From: Sphagnum magellanicum
Lineage: Eukaryota > Streptophyta > Sphagnopsida > Sphagnales > Sphagnaceae
Assembly: GCA_021904315.1 (NCBI GenBank)
Contig: CM038918.1
Span: 3,177,349-3,241,348, forward strand
Reading direction: 5' to 3'
DNA: 64,000 nt
The notes below the pieces were generated by a model, which was not told the DNA's origin, searched no databases, and saw nothing but the letters and a program-made list of their open reading frames with translations. The translations under genes and the position numbers were made by a program. Below are positions 12,011 through 26,118 of this stretch, piece after piece (within the stretch, counting starts at the first letter, position 1; the number at the start of each line of letters is the position of its first letter).

Positions 12011-12626
12011 TAGTTCAGGGGAGGACCTTCAAGCAAACAACCCTAATTTGTTTTGTTGCACAGTTGACTGTCTATGACTGAACGTCTGGTGTCAAATTGA
12101 TGCGTTCAATTTTTTTTGATGATAAACAGTGGCCCAAAATAGTGCCTTTTATGCTCACTGATTGGTGTAAAACTGAAGGGAATGGATAATTCTCTTTCTC
12201 ACCCACGTCATGGTCTTGTAATGTTTAGTAAATGGAGGTTTTGTAAACACAATCAAGAATAAAAATAATTATAAATCATGGACACATGGGGGGGGTAATA
12301 TTGGGGCTGTTGGGGTTCAGATTTTTAAAAAGCATTGGACATTTGCAAAGTTTTTGTGTCATATTAGGGGGTTTGGTGTTCATTAAATCAGAGAAAGGTA
12401 ATAAGGGGGGGGGGGGGGGGGCGTTTTTGTTGTTTGGTGTTGGGGGTGTTTTGGGGAAATTTCATTTATGGAACATTGGCAAAAACTTTGTTTAGTGTTG
12501 GACACATGGGTTGTTCCATCAAGAAAGGAAACTGACCCCAAATCTGAAGAAAAACTTAATAATGTTTCAAAGCCTAAATCGGGCTCATTGATTACCATCA
12601 AGTGGTTCTTACAAAGAAAAGAAATT

Positions 12627-12923
12627 CTGATACCTTTATTGAATTGGTTATTCCAGCAAGTTGATACCAAGTGGGACTCCAAAATCTGATACCTTTATTC
12701 AACTGGTTATTCCAGAAAGTTGATACCAAGTGGGTCTCAAAAATCTGACACCTTTATTGAACTGGTTATTCCAGGAAGTGGATACCAAGTGGGTCTCAAA
12801 ATCTGACACCTTTATTGAACTGGTTATTCCAGCAAGTTGATACCAAGTGGGTCTCAAAAATCTGATACCTTTATATTGAACTGGTTATTCCAGCAAGTTG
12901 ATACCAAGTTGGTTTCAAAAATC
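12627..12923. repeat. 59-bp minisatellite, five copies
   Basis: Units start at 12627, 12686, 12745, 12803 and 12862, each beginning CTGAYACCTTTATT and containing GGTTATTCCAG then TTGATACCAAGTGGG. Lengths are 59, 59, 58, 59 and about 61 bp with few differences, so the array is young. It is followed by a TTGATATTTTG-type AT-rich run to about 13015. A 17-base G run lies upstream near 12405. Confidence 0.85.
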
Positions 12924-13015
12924 TTTTAAAATCTTGATACTTGATTTTTGATATTTTGTAAATCTTGATATTTTGATATTTTTTATATTTGATATTTGAT
13001 ATCTTGTTGCCAACA

Positions 13016-14320
13016 ATTTCAAACACAAGTGTGCCAAGAAGGTCTAGTTGTATGCGCAACACCCTCAGAAACATCAGCCAAGTTGATTTAGAGGGCATGT
13101 TTGCATGTGGAAGAAAGAAAACGTTTGCTGCCCCCTTACTTAGGCTCTTCCACTGGCACAGAGGGCATTATGAAAACATGTTGAGGACTAGCTTCCAGCT
13201 CTTTTTGTCTTGGGCTCAACATAATTACTAATTACAAGACACTCTCAAGTTTGTAAAGCATCGACCTGATTTTTGTTTGTTATTTGACTAGTCTTGTTAG
13301 GCAGAATATTTCAAGACAAGCTTCTGGTCTATAAATTGTTTTCCCTATCAGCTTTCTTATTGCCTGTTTTTCTTCCCAACTCTTTTTTCACTGGTTGCCA
13401 CAGGGGATATGTTTTTTTAACAAATTGATGTTGGGTCAACGCTAGCATCCCAAGAAGGATTTAGCATTAAATGGTAACAGGTTTTAAGAACTTATGTGAA
13501 TAGTTTAAAAACTAGTTTTTACAACGTTACTAAATTCAAATCAGAATCCAAAATTGATGATTTTTATCAAAAAATTGAGGAATTTTCCTCCAAGAAGGGA
13601 TTTTTTTTCATTCTCCTCTATGTACAGCATCAGAAATGTTCTAGTGTGTTTGGAGGGGACCTTATTATATCCATGAATATCCTTCTTACTCGCAACACCT
13701 CATGATCTACTACCTGTGTTATAGACTTATGATAAGTTTCACTTGGTAAACTTTTCCTCGTTTAAGGTCCATTGGGGGGAGAAACATTTCTAAACGTACT
13801 TGAAGATGCTGTACTTAATGATTACTTGCCCATTCACATTAGTGGATGGTTGGAGTAAACGCATGTTTACCTTTTGGTTTCACCAAAAACAAATTAGTAT
13901 CACATAGGAAGTACCTATTCAAAAGTTGACCAAAGTTAGATAGTAGATGAAATAAGCGTCAAGATGTGTTCAGAGAAATATTCACAGCCACCTGGGCAAA
14001 TGTCTGTAAAGAATTGGTAGAAGTTTTAAAAGTGTATCTGAAGGGCTCCTTAGTACTTACAGTCAGTATGATCTCTGACTCAAAAGAGTATGGCAACTTG
14101 CAAGTAAATAAGGTTCTGCAAAAGGTGCTTCATCTCCTCTTAAATGAATCACAGCCATCTTGTTCATGAAGGCCAAAATTCTAGCAGCTCTTTACAGCTA
14201 GTAAGGACCTCAAACTGGTTGCTCTGGGAATTGGGATCCCACACTTGGCTCAGCTCATGCCTCAACTAGTGCTTGTGACATACATAGTGCCCAGATTTAT
14301 ATCATTTGCTACATTTTGAG
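13016..14320. other. No feature recognised
   Basis: Mixed-composition sequence with only short ORFs, none longer than about 80 codons or resembling a known family. No transposon ends are visible. It lies upstream of the receptor-kinase pseudogene and could hold a decayed promoter, but no element stands out. Confidence 0.4.
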
Positions 14321-14327
14321 TGAATCA

Positions 14328-14560
14328 TCTTCTTTCTCTTTGATCTGCAGGAGCCTGATTGATACTTCTTCTTTCTCTTCAATCTGCAGGGGCCTGATTG
14401 ATACATCTTCTTTCGCTTCAATTTGCAGGGGCCTGATTGATACATCTTCTTTTGCTTCAATTTGCAGGGGCCTGATTGATACACCTCTTTCTCTTCAATC
14501 TGCAGGGGCCTAATTGATACACCTTCTTTCTCTTCAATCTGCAGGGGCCTGATTGATACA
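14328..14560. repeat. 39-bp minisatellite, six copies
   Basis: The unit is roughly TCTTCTTTCTCTTCAATCTGCAGG, then GGCCTGATTGATACA. Each copy carries a pyrimidine tract, CTGCAG and G, which is the shape of a 3' splice acceptor. A minus-strand ORF through it (14302-14772) reads as a 13-residue Lys/Arg repeat and is probably a by-product. The array ends about 65 bp before the putative signal-peptide ATG of the receptor kinase. Confidence 0.8.
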
Positions 14561-14625
14561 CTGTGGTTGCAGGTAGTTTGTGCTTTGTACACCACCAATT
14601 CAAGGCTGTAGTCACATATCATCTC

Positions 14626-17600
14626 ATGAGGTTCCTCTGCTGCAAGCTGCATCTCGTTTTGCTCCTTTTGCTCTCTAGCAGCCAGTGCATCTTCAGTGAC
14701 GACTGTTCTTCTGTACAAACCTTCTTTGATCCAGATGAATGTAAGAAAAGTTGTGACATACAACCCTTCCATTTCTGTACTAATTTTTCAGAGCTAATTT
14801 TTCATATATGTATATACAAGGTGCAATCCAGGCAAAGTTCAGATCACCAGCTCCCAGTCACTGCTGCTCAAGATTCAAATTGGTTTTACTCTTGCTTAGA
14901 GTTTATGAACTAGTCTGGCAGCCAAAATAATCATCATGTTTCCTGAGGTTATATGGTTTTGTTCAGAATTATTGTTAATATATAGGCTCTCTAGATGGTG
15001 GCCTGGGAATTACCTGCCAAAAATTATACCCTACTAGGATGAATGATCCCATTGATCTCTATGATAAAATTTTCAGAGCACCATGAAATGATCTCCAGAA
15101 GTATAATTCCCTTGGCTCACTTTTGGAGAGTATAATTCCCTTGGCTGACTTTTGTGTGTACACCCCCCTGTTTGCAGTGGAACAAAACTGCAGGAAGCCA
15201 TTCTACAAGCATGGAACCAAACTCCTGACATGAGTACAAATTTGGCAGGATGGAATTCCTCGCAACCCAAACCTTGCTTCCAACCTACTGCTAATTGGAA
15301 AGGGGTAGGATGCTATAGATTTCCAAACACAAACAGTGAGGGCAACATCACGAACTGTACTGCCTACATCACAGGCTTGTAAGACTCCTTATTCCCAGAA
15401 CAACAATGGTTGTTCAGAAGGAAAGAAACATGAGTTCCCCATTCATAGATTGCCAAATCCTTCATGTACTATGGAATTATCGATCACCAAGCCCATTATG
15501 CTGGGTAAGGTGCCAGGTGAGCCTACTAGGGTCATGAGCTAGGTGATGCATCCAACATAATGGGGAATTAGGTTGAGGCCATTCCATGATATTAGGGTCT
15601 TGGGTCTAGGTTGGCATATTCTATAATTTTAAAGGGAAAAATTATGTTCTGTATAGACACATTTTTGGTCACAATTAGAGCGTACTATTGTCATCAGAAG
15701 ACATGTGTCAAATGATGTGGTCAAGAAATGACTCAATTTACCATCCCTGACCTTAATGTACTATGGGTAAGGCCTGTTCCACCCAGGAATGTGGTGAGCC
15801 TGGTAGAGTGAGCCACCGGTTAGATGGTAATGAGTTCTTCCAAGGCCTGTTCCAAAGTGTAACTGATTTTTGACCATTGATTCACATTTCAAGCACCTTT
15901 ATTTGTATTAGAATTGACACCATTAGCACCAAAAGTAGAGCCCATAAATAACTGCCTGTCCTGCCTAGGAAAACACCTGTAAAAACTTGCATGAATACAG
16001 GACATACAAGTGAGTTACTTCATTGTAATGGACTAAGTTACTGAACTGAGTTCAGTGTTCCATTTCTTTGAACATGTCAATTACTTCTCATTTTGTGGAT
16101 CATGGATTTTGCAGGAGCTTAACTGACGCATCTATTGTAGGCGCTTTGCCCCAAGAGATTGGAAACCTTGCCTTCCTCATTGAGCTGTAAGATACCATAT
16201 ACCACATACCAGTTCTTAAGATTGTGATGAGAATTTCATAGCTTTAGTCTCTCCACGACAGGCTCAGCATCTTCCCCTTGCAAATGGTTGTGGATTCAAT
16301 TCAATGTTATGCCACTCTAGATGTTTAAAATATGAGCCGCACCTAGGGAGTTATGTACTATGGAATGGTCAAGCCTGCCCATTATGTTGGGTCAGGTGCC
16401 AGGGGCGCTTGTTAAGGCAGCTTGCCCTCATTGGTTTGCATGATGCATTACCAAACATAGTGGGTAGGGAAAGGCCATTCTGTGACAGTAAGATCTGGGT
16501 TGGCAGATATAATGTTTAACTATGAGTGTATGATCATCATGAGCAGATTATGTCATATAATGTGATCAAGAAGATGACACTTAGAGTGAAAGTCCTAGTT
16601 TGGACGAATAGGTATTATGACCTATCTGATCTGTTGTTACTTGTGTTGTAAATGACAATTAGAGTGGGAGGTCATAGTTTGAAGGAATGGATATTGAATA
16701 ACCTATTGAATTGTTGAGTGTTATATGGGCTAGTTCAAATTTCAAACTAGCAACAGTTAAAATAGGTAATGTTCCATGAAGTCTCCTCAAAATGTGCTCA
16801 CTGTAATACCTGGTGAATATTTTCTCAAATTTCTCCATCAATCTCTAGTGTCTCATTATGAGAGGGCAAAGACAACAAGGACCCTTGGTTAGGTTGAGTG
16901 CTTGCAAAAAGCCAGGGCTACTTATCCCTTGCCATAAGAATATTCAAAATACCTCAGGCTCTCTTGACCCTGGCCATGAGAATATTATATATGCACATGG
17001 CTGCCAGGATCAAGAGCGCCTAGGCATTCTGGAATATTCTTCATATTAACCAGGGTCCTCGCTATTTATGACAATTGGTACAAGATTATGTTTTGTAAGA
17101 TACTTGCAAAAGCTCATTTTTAATGGGAGCTTTTAATGATTAAATTTGCACACAACAGAAAAATAGGTCAGATTTCTTATGTAATGATAATAGTTCTGAG
17201 TCAAAGTGAGTGACTAGGTGATTCTGGGTGCAATGTTCAAATTCATGCATTCCTTCTTTCAGGAAGTTGTTAGTGCATGTTCTCCCTCCTTTACTAATTG
17301 ACAAACAAGTTTGTCAAACATTGTTTGTTAATGGGGTAGAGATTATCCCGTATATTGTTTGTTGTACATTCAACTACCTATTTTAGTTAGTGGCCATCAT
17401 GTGGAAGCTTCATATCAGCAGCTCAATCACCTAATGTGGAAATCTTGTGCAGAACCTTGGCAAACAATCCGGGTCTTTCTGGTCCGCTACCAAGTGGGCT
17501 TTTTCAACTTGTTAACTTGGTTATTTTGTAAGCAACTCCAAACTTATTCATTTTGGTAATGCAATAATTTGTTCTTACAATCTGTTAGGACTTTGCCCAG

Positions 17601-20600
17601 CTTGAAGTCAGTGTGAATTTAATTCCTTTTTAGGTCATGCTAGACGTTGCCAGTAATACCTCCAACCCAAGTAGAATATAACCATCCACTTAAAAGTGGC
17701 AACATTATTTTTCTTACATTATGCCTGGTAGAAATTAGTGTTACCTTCAAGCAGGGCATGGTTGAAAGGTTATTTTAGTCATACTTGGTTTCCAAACCTC
17801 ATTGTCATTTATACTACTGCATGTAGCCTGTGCTGTTGGCCCAAGTGTGAACTGTTTAAACAACTAATTTTACATTCCAAAACCTTTCTCATAGTTTAAC
17901 TGAATTTCCAACAACAAAAAATACTCAAAATTCAATATCTCTCACACCGTAGGTCTCAAAAATTTCAAATCACCTTCCTTAAATCCTACTTCTAAGGGTT
18001 TTCCAACAATACCAAGAGTGTGCCCAAATTCCCCTATAATTTTCAGTTTTAATTTAAATAAAATTTCACTGAAAAATTCGTTCAATGTTCAATAACTTCT
18101 CCACAATAGGTTGAAACGTTATGAAACCAACTTGGTGCACACCTAGTCATGGAGGGATTCCAACTGTACCAAAAGTGCAGCAAGAGCTGCCCTGATTTGG
18201 GAGATCTCAAATGACAAACAAAACAAACGACTTTCCTTCATAAATAGATTATTCTTGAATACACTTGTGAATGAACTACTTTGCAAGTATGCCACTAATA
18301 ATGTGGGGTGTGGGAATCACTTGTCTCCAGGGATCTTCATAATTGTAGTTTTAATGGAAGCATTCCTGATAGGCTCTTTTATGAGTCATATCTTATGCAA
18401 ATGTAAGTTATCATATTCCCTTTTACTCAAACCATGTTTGCCTCAGTGGATGCTTTTAATTGTGAAAGCCTTGCTTTGAACATTACTCCCTATGTAGGCT
18501 AATACTCAAAAAATGCATTGACAACTTACCCAAGGCGATGCATGTGGCTCATGCGCATGTGTATTTGCAAAATGCTCAGAGAAATTTTCTAGTTTATTTG
18601 GATGGCACTTTGTTTTCATGAATATTACAAGAGGAAGAATCTTATACCTACTCATATTGATTTTGGTATGCTTCAACAAAAATTGAAGAAAATTGCATTG
18701 TGACACTAACTTTGGGGCACTCCTTCATGCATTCACCATGTAGTTGAACTAGTTGGTGCTAGGAAATTCTTGACTACCTAATAAATGACAGCATTGTCAT
18801 TGTTTTGTGTTCTAGGGATTTAAGTGCAAACCAATTTACTGGGCACCCTCCAAATTTTGGTGGAGCAAAGTATTTGCAAACATTGAACGTTTCCCACAAC
18901 GAACTATCAGGGCCAAGTCCACCATATTATAATAGCAGCACAAATTATGGTCTTCTAAACTTGACATCCTTGACTATAGTGTAAGGCAAATTTTCACCAT
19001 CTTCTATGTTGATTAAATTTATTTTTTCATCAATGTTTTTTGCCATGTGTCCATCTATAAATAGTGTTGTTAGGTGTTACCACATTGTTTCATTCAATGG
19101 CTAAACAAATATTCATTACACATGTCATGGATCATATTATTTCACTCAACTTGTTCTTGCTTCAATTTTTTTCTGGAACTCAACCTTGAAAAGTTACACA
19201 AGAAGAATCAAGGGCTTCTTAGACTCAAATAATCATGTTATTTAACTTGGTATTTGTTTCTTTCAAAGTAGGTTTTGGGTTCTTATTTACTAGTTCAAAC
19301 AACCATAGTGTTCAACAATTTTTAGTTGTCAATCATATGTCCTAATCATTTTTATTTGATTTTAAATAGTGATTTTTCAGGAAATAAGCTGGTAGGACCA
19401 CCACCTAATTTCTCTACAAGTTTGACGCTCCAATTTGTGTAAGTAATACAATTCACATCACAAAAGTTCCAATATTTGAAAATCAGAAATTTGTAAACAA
19501 AATTGACCTTTCATTTGTGATAATCTTCATGCCTAATTTGTAAATTCATGAATATTCCTAGATCATTCTAGGAATTTGTTTCTAGCCATTGGTCTTGAGT
19601 ATTCCTAATTATTTTTTCCACCGATTCTTGAAAACGTTTTTCTAATTCTTTTCAAGCTGCTTAGAATATATATTTTTGAATTTTCTTTGTTTCATTTGAT
19701 TGCTCATTGATGTTTTGTTTTAATATTGTCATTATGATTTTTGCCTAATCACATTAAAAATTTGGTTGTTCTTAGGAATTTGAGTTCGAATCTATTCATG
19801 AATCAAACATATCTTATGTATTTCAACAATGCATCAAAGTTGACAGTGTTGGATCTATCGAACAACAATTTCATTGGCTCCCTACCTGATTTCAGCATAT
19901 TTCCAGAAATTTTACAAGAACTGTACGTTCTTGATCTCAAAAACATATCTTTCTCTTTATCAAATTAATGAAATTGTAATGATTCCAAATATTTGCATGT
20001 TGTTATCCCCCATTGAAATTAAGTCAAAATATGAGGTTTGTTCATAGCAATGGTTTAAATAAAACAATTTTGTCATGTAAATTTCCATATGTTCATTTTG
20101 GTTAGCTCTTATAAGAATCCACTATCCACAAATTGTTAACCAAGAAAAATAAACCACATAGCATAATTTCATAATTGAGCACACATTTATGATTTTTTTT
20201 CTCTTTTTTTGTATACATAATCATATGTGTTACATTTTGAATAGATTTGACCAACTTCTTATGCAAATATTTAACGCGAACTTAATCAAAATATGATTTT
20301 CAAAATAAATTTTTATAATATGAATTTTAAATATGCAAGGTTTCAAATTATATATGTGTCATATCTAATCATATAAGACATTGTATTTGACATTTAGGAT
20401 ATTGTTGTTTTGTAGCAACCTTGACAACAACCAGTTTAATGGGATCTTAAACATAGACAACATTCAAAACTTGGAAAGGAAAATGAATCACAATTCATTG
20501 ATATATATTGGGCATTTGCAAACATTAAACATTAGATGCAACAACATCTCGAGTGTTAATTTCTCAATTTCTGATATTGAAAATGTCATTTCTATCATCA

Positions 20601-23600
20601 AGTAAGTAGTTTGATTCTTAAATTGTTTTTTATTACAATAGTTGCAAGATGTAAAAATGTGGTTCTAGGTTTGAATTTTCATATTCAACATTTTATGACT
20701 TACAAACATGTGTTTGTAATTATATGCAACATAAATTGTTTATGTTGTTTATGAAATTAAAATTTTGTCATGCACTAAGTAATTGTCATGCGTTTTTAGG
20801 CTCCAAAACAACCCTTATTGTTCACATCAACAAAGCTCAATTATTGGACAAAAGTGTTATTGCAACCAAACTTGTGTAGTACCAAATGGTAAGTAAGTTT
20901 GATTAAATTTTCAAATAGTTTTTGTTAGAGATTGGCAAAAGTATTCATATATGTATTTACATATAACATATAATTTTATGGTGGATATATTGAATGATGC
21001 ATGTTGGTATTGAAATAATTGAGTTCCATAATCCTCATGTTATTTAATATAATGAATTTATGTTGCTAAGAGATCAAATTGTATATGAAAATATTTATTT
21101 ATATATACATATCTCCTATCCAATAGAATCATGCTCTCATATTATGGTAATTTTAGCCAATCTTGTAAAATACACGGGCCAAATCTTTCAATTTTTCATA
21201 TGGTTGACTTCAAATATTGTGCACTTAATCTTTCAAATTGAATAGATGACGAACAACGAAATGTTCAAAGGGCGATTATTATTGCAACAACTTTAAGTGG
21301 TACCATACTAGTACTTGTCATTGCCATCAGCAGTTGGTTACTGTGGAAGAACAAACAAAAGCATTATGTCCTACTTCACCAAGCTCAAGAAAGTAAGTGA
21401 TAATCACATATGATTCATGTTTATTGATCATAAATTTGACACCCTTAAATAATGTTTATCAAAAATTTGTTTTTTGCTCATATCAAAAACAATTATCATC
21501 ATTTAATCATTTTAGCATTAAAGTACCATGTATAGAATCTTGCTAGACATTGATTGCCTGTAATGAATTTTGAAACCTTCAAAGTATCATTGAACCTTGT
21601 CTTTTTGTTATTGGGCATAGAATTTGCGGAATTTGATGTTCAACCTACAATCTTTTCATATTCTGAACTAAAAGCTGCTACTAAAGATTTTCACCCAGAT
21701 ATGAGGTTGGGTCAAGGGAGTTATGGGGTTGTATACAAGGTGACTTTTCACTTATATAATCAATATGTTTTCAATTTATCAAATGAATTAAGTTTTCAAT
21801 TTATTTTTTTTTAAACACCAAGATTTACAAATTAAGTATGCATGCATGTGAATGTGTCATATTCATTAGATATACTCAACAATCAATTTCATATGTTCAA
21901 ATTAAATATCAATACTTGTGATGTATACGAAAGATTGAGAAATGGAATCTATGACACTACCAACATTACAGTTTAAGATGTCCATATATTTGAAAAATAA
22001 TATTGTAGACAAATTGGGAAAGTACTCAAAATTATTGATCCCATGCTTCCACATCTGAGAAAAATACGAAGATATAGTTTTGACTATTTAAAAATAACAT
22101 ACATGGCAAACAGTAGAGAACAAAATTGAATTGCTTTATTAAATTAGCATATACATCTTTTCCAAGTTACATGTGGTCGTGTAACAAATATGATATAAAA
22201 GAAGGAAAGAAAATTAATTAAAAAATGTTGACATATGGATTACATGTAGAAACATTGATTAAAAGGTGTTGGTAGTATGATGATAATGGATGGTATTCAA
22301 ATGTTAATCACAATCTGTCCAAGGAATAAACACGTTTAATTTTGTTCCAATGAATTTTGTGCAAAACATTTGATTCATTTTTATGTTTAATGACACCTTG
22401 ATATTAGCATAGAAAAACATAAGATCATGTCAAAAATTATGTCATGATTCATTTTGATTACCTTTTTTTAATAAAAAAATGTTGAACTTACAGGGGATAT
22501 TTCCAAACAAGAATAAAGTGGCTGTGAAACAACTTTTTAATGAAAGCCAACAAAGCATTGATGAATTTCTCAATGAAATTATTCTTATTACTGGAGTGAA
22601 ACATCGTAACCTCGTGAAGTTGAAAGGTTGTTGCATTACCACATCAAAGAAAAGGCTCCTTGTGTACGAATATGTTGAAAAGAATGATTTGGAGGAAACA
22701 TTATTTGGTGAGTTTATCAATTTGAAAAGTATTTCATGTTAAATTTCATAGAAATTTATATCTATTGAATTAATATGCACAATTCTTATTTGAATATGTG
22801 ATTTTTAAATTTATTACATATTGATAATAATAAATAGGTTTGTTGAAAGATTTATTCCATTAGTGTTTTTCAGAAATTCGTAAATGATAATCATAATAAG
22901 GGCAATCATGAACATCTACCTTAAAGTATGCACAAAAGCCAACAAACTTATTTCAAATAATTGATTAAAAGATAAAAACTTTGTAAAAATTTAAAATTGA
23001 CCACAATTACAATGTTGTTTTACAATAGGCAAAGGAAAGCAAATGTTGAATTGGCTAGTGTGATTCAATATTTGTCTAGGAGTGGCTCGTGGTTTGTTTT
23101 ATCTTCATGAGATTGCTCAACCATGAATCATCCATCGAGACATCAAGGCAAGCAATATCTTGCTTGATAAAGATTTACAAGCAAGAATTGCAGATTTTGG
23201 CTTGGCTCTCTTATTTCCAGAAGATCAAACTCACATCACCACCATGCATATTGCTCGCACAAAGTGAATGAAAATATATAATTTCAACCTATCATTTAAT
23301 AATCATTTTTTTTCCATGCAAAGTTCATACATTAACAAAGTGCAACTCCCATTTAACTAATGATTAAGATTAAATGGACATTAACAAAATTGTACATTGG
23401 TATAGAATTAACAAATGTTAGTGATGATATTCAACTTTGTATTCTTTATTTAATGCCATGTTTGTATTGCAAGTAATAGGTAGTCAGTAAAAGCCAATCC
23501 AAAGCAATGTCTTTTATTCGACCACAAAAATCTTAAATTTAATCATATGTTGTATGGAAAATATAATGACTTGTATATTAATGGAGATACATGGTGGTCA

Positions 23601-26118
23601 ACTAACAAGTTATTACCACCATTATGTAAAGCTAACCTTTTCCAAAACCCATTACCATAAAAAAGTCATGATGAATGGAAAAGATTTACAGTCACCTTGT
23701 TCCAACCTAGGATGAACTTAAATATTCTTAGGTAATTTTTTTTGTAAATATAAAAAATTGGTGAATGAAAATGAAAATAGATTTAGGTGAAGAGTTGTGT
23801 CATGAAACAAAGTTTGCAATTGGCTTTAAATAAATGTAAATGTTTGGGTCATTTAATTGTGCAGGGGTTATCTAGCACCTGAATATGCAACTCGTGGTCA
23901 ACTCACAGCAAAAGTTGATGTTTACAGTTTTGGGGTTTTGGTGCTTGAAATTATGAGTGGAAGAAAAAACATTGATCCCAACTTGCCACCCCAAGATATT
24001 TATCTTTTGGACATTGTAAGCCCATCATTCCTTTTCCATGGACATTGATTGTTATCAAATTTAACTCATATTATTATATTGATATGGCAAGTCCCTAGAG
24101 TCCCATCACTATTTTTCCTTGGTTGGGTTCATGAATATAACCAAATTGTATCAATAAATCATATACTTGGGTATGAAAAAGATAAAGTAAACTAAAATCT
24201 CATTTTGACAGTCTATTTGTTAAGCTAACAAAAAAAAAACCAAAATTCATCATAAAATTATTATTATACATTTAAAATTTTACTTGAATCAACAACAATA
24301 TATATGTTTTTTTTCACTATTGTGTATTAATTTTCAAATTTTTCATTGTAAAAATTGGTTTCAAGTATGTATTAAGTACGTTCCAACAAAGAAAAAATAT
24401 GATTATTTTTAATAAATTATTTTGAATATACACTATTACAAAATGTGGGTGCAATTCATTAATCCATGTTCACTAGACTAGTGAATTCACTCAAAATCTA
24501 ATGAAATCATTTGGCATATAGGGACACCTTTTGTTGTAGTGATATCATGATCTTTATTTGCTAACTTAATAAATAAATCTATTTCATTAATATTTATTAA
24601 AAAATTAACACCATATTGACCAATAAATTTCAAAAATATTTTATCCCTGATTATTTTTTTAAAAATTATTCAAATTTTGTATTCAATTTATCATAAAATG
24701 AATAGAACACACAATGATTTCATAACGATACTTAAATAGATTTTGAATTTACTTTCTTGTACTTATGTTAAAAATTCTCTCATTTTTAAACTTGCTTTTA
24801 TTTTGTCAACTTTTTTTGCATACTTTACTATGCTTTCACTCACCTAGTCATAATTATTGGGTAAATTTCCAAGTAAAATTGAAATATGCCACCCATGCAT
24901 ACCAAATAACTTTTGGGTGAGACCATGTTATTGGGTATTTTTTCCTTGTTTTGTGTCATGTTATATATTTGCCTAAAGGTTATGATGATCTATTGAATAC
25001 CTAAACATGAAACTAGCTAAGGATGGAAATCCTAAATAGAAAACAAACTAAATGTTGATTTTGGGGCCCAAGCCAACTAAATATTATATCATATTTAATT
25101 TAATGATCATCAAATTGATATGCAAGTTCAATAAAAACTAACACATATTCATTGATGCCATCAAAGTTCAACCTTAACTTGATTATTAAAAAAATCTTGA
25201 ATATAGAAAAGAAATATCTTGATCCATATTTTAGACCTAAAGTATATATCTTGGCACATCATAAACATTAATTTTTTTTTACCTACATATTATATCATAT
25301 GGCTCTAGATATCTAGATTCAATGCAAACATTTTTTGAAAGATTATATGTGTCCTCACCTAATGCATACATATATTGGACATTCTTTGTACTTGACAAGT
25401 GGCAACTTAACATGAATTACATATTAATCCTTACATTTGCTTGATTAGTAATTACCATTTTGGAAACAAACATTGCTTGAACAACCCAACCTAGTTACAT
25501 CCCAAAATATGATTTTTTCCAAAACTTATGCCAAACTTCTAGATCAAGCTAAGGGAGTTGTCTAAATTTAAATCATTACTTCATGATAATTGCTAGATTA
25601 TTGTGTTGCTTGAGTGTAATTGCAAAGATAAATAATTACCACTAGGCAAGTTTGACACTTTCATGTTGTTATTGTGCACAAGGTCTAAGCATATCTATGC
25701 CTTGTGTGTTTAGGCTTGGAGATTGGCACGAAGAAAAGGAAACTCAATTATGAATCTTGTGGATTGCACACTTGAATTACATAATGATGAGATGAAGGAA
25801 GCATTACATGTGGTGAAGATAGCCCTTTTGTGTTTGCAACAAGAACCAGATAATCGACCTACCATGGCTCGTGTATTGGCAATGTTACAAGGTGAGGCCG
25901 AAATTATGGAAATTGTATTAGATGACAATTTAGAAATTGAAAGCATGAACGAGGTTTATGAAAGCACTTTATTATCGTCTAAAATAAACTTTTCTTCCAT
26001 TTCACAGTGTTTTGAAAAACCCAATAAGGCAATGTTGAAAGGATCATCATCAAGTAGTCAAAGTTATGATTTTGCATCCAAATGCGAGCCATTTGATGTA
26101 GAAAGTTTCAATAGATGA
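14626..26118 (+). pseudogene. LRR receptor-like kinase, 15 exons, two in-frame TGA
   Basis: Membrane receptor kinase of the plant LRR type, readable through GT-AG junctions with matching phases. Exons: 14626-14684 (provisional; signal peptide MRFLCCKLHLVLLLLLSS), 15178-15378 (LRR cap, NWKGVGC), LRR exons 16115-16186, 17453-17527, 18816-18980, 19370-19438, 19776-19922 and 20416-20601, Cys-rich 20800-20888, transmembrane 21246-21392, kinase 21621-21739 (G-loop GQGSYGVVYK), 22494-22707 (VAVK lysine), 23029-23263 ([11 protein letters not shown]), 23865-24015 (APEYA), 25714-26118 (C-lobe and tail). The total is about 777 codons. The catalytic residues are all present, so an RD kinase is predicted. 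Two TGA codons, at 23061 and 23124, each probably from CGA, cut the kinase. No malectin domain is seen between the LRRs and the membrane segment. The exon 1 donor is weak: the stronger-looking donor at 14741 breaks phase. It is either a recent pseudogene or an allele with premature stops. Confidence 0.85.
17893..18190 (+). repeat. Unclassified dispersed repeat, intron copy
   Basis: Contains AAAATTCAATATCTC, CACCGTAGGTCT, GTGTGCCCAAATT and GAAACGTTATGAAAC in that order. The reverse complement of 31335-31620 has the same words in the same order and similar spacing. The two copies are therefore an inverted pair of one family. This copy lies in the receptor-kinase intron between 17527 and 18816. 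No ends or coding capacity are evident. Confidence 0.6.

Noticed and set aside
14302-14772. Minus-strand 156-codon ORF with 13-residue Lys/Arg repeats
   Set aside because: It is generated by the 39-bp minisatellite; no homologue known to me and the plus strand has a better signal-peptide exon overlapping it.
23061-23126. TGA codons might be corrected by U-to-C RNA editing as in some seedless plants
   Set aside because: Such editing is known from organelles. This is a nuclear-type gene with spliceosomal introns and transposons nearby.
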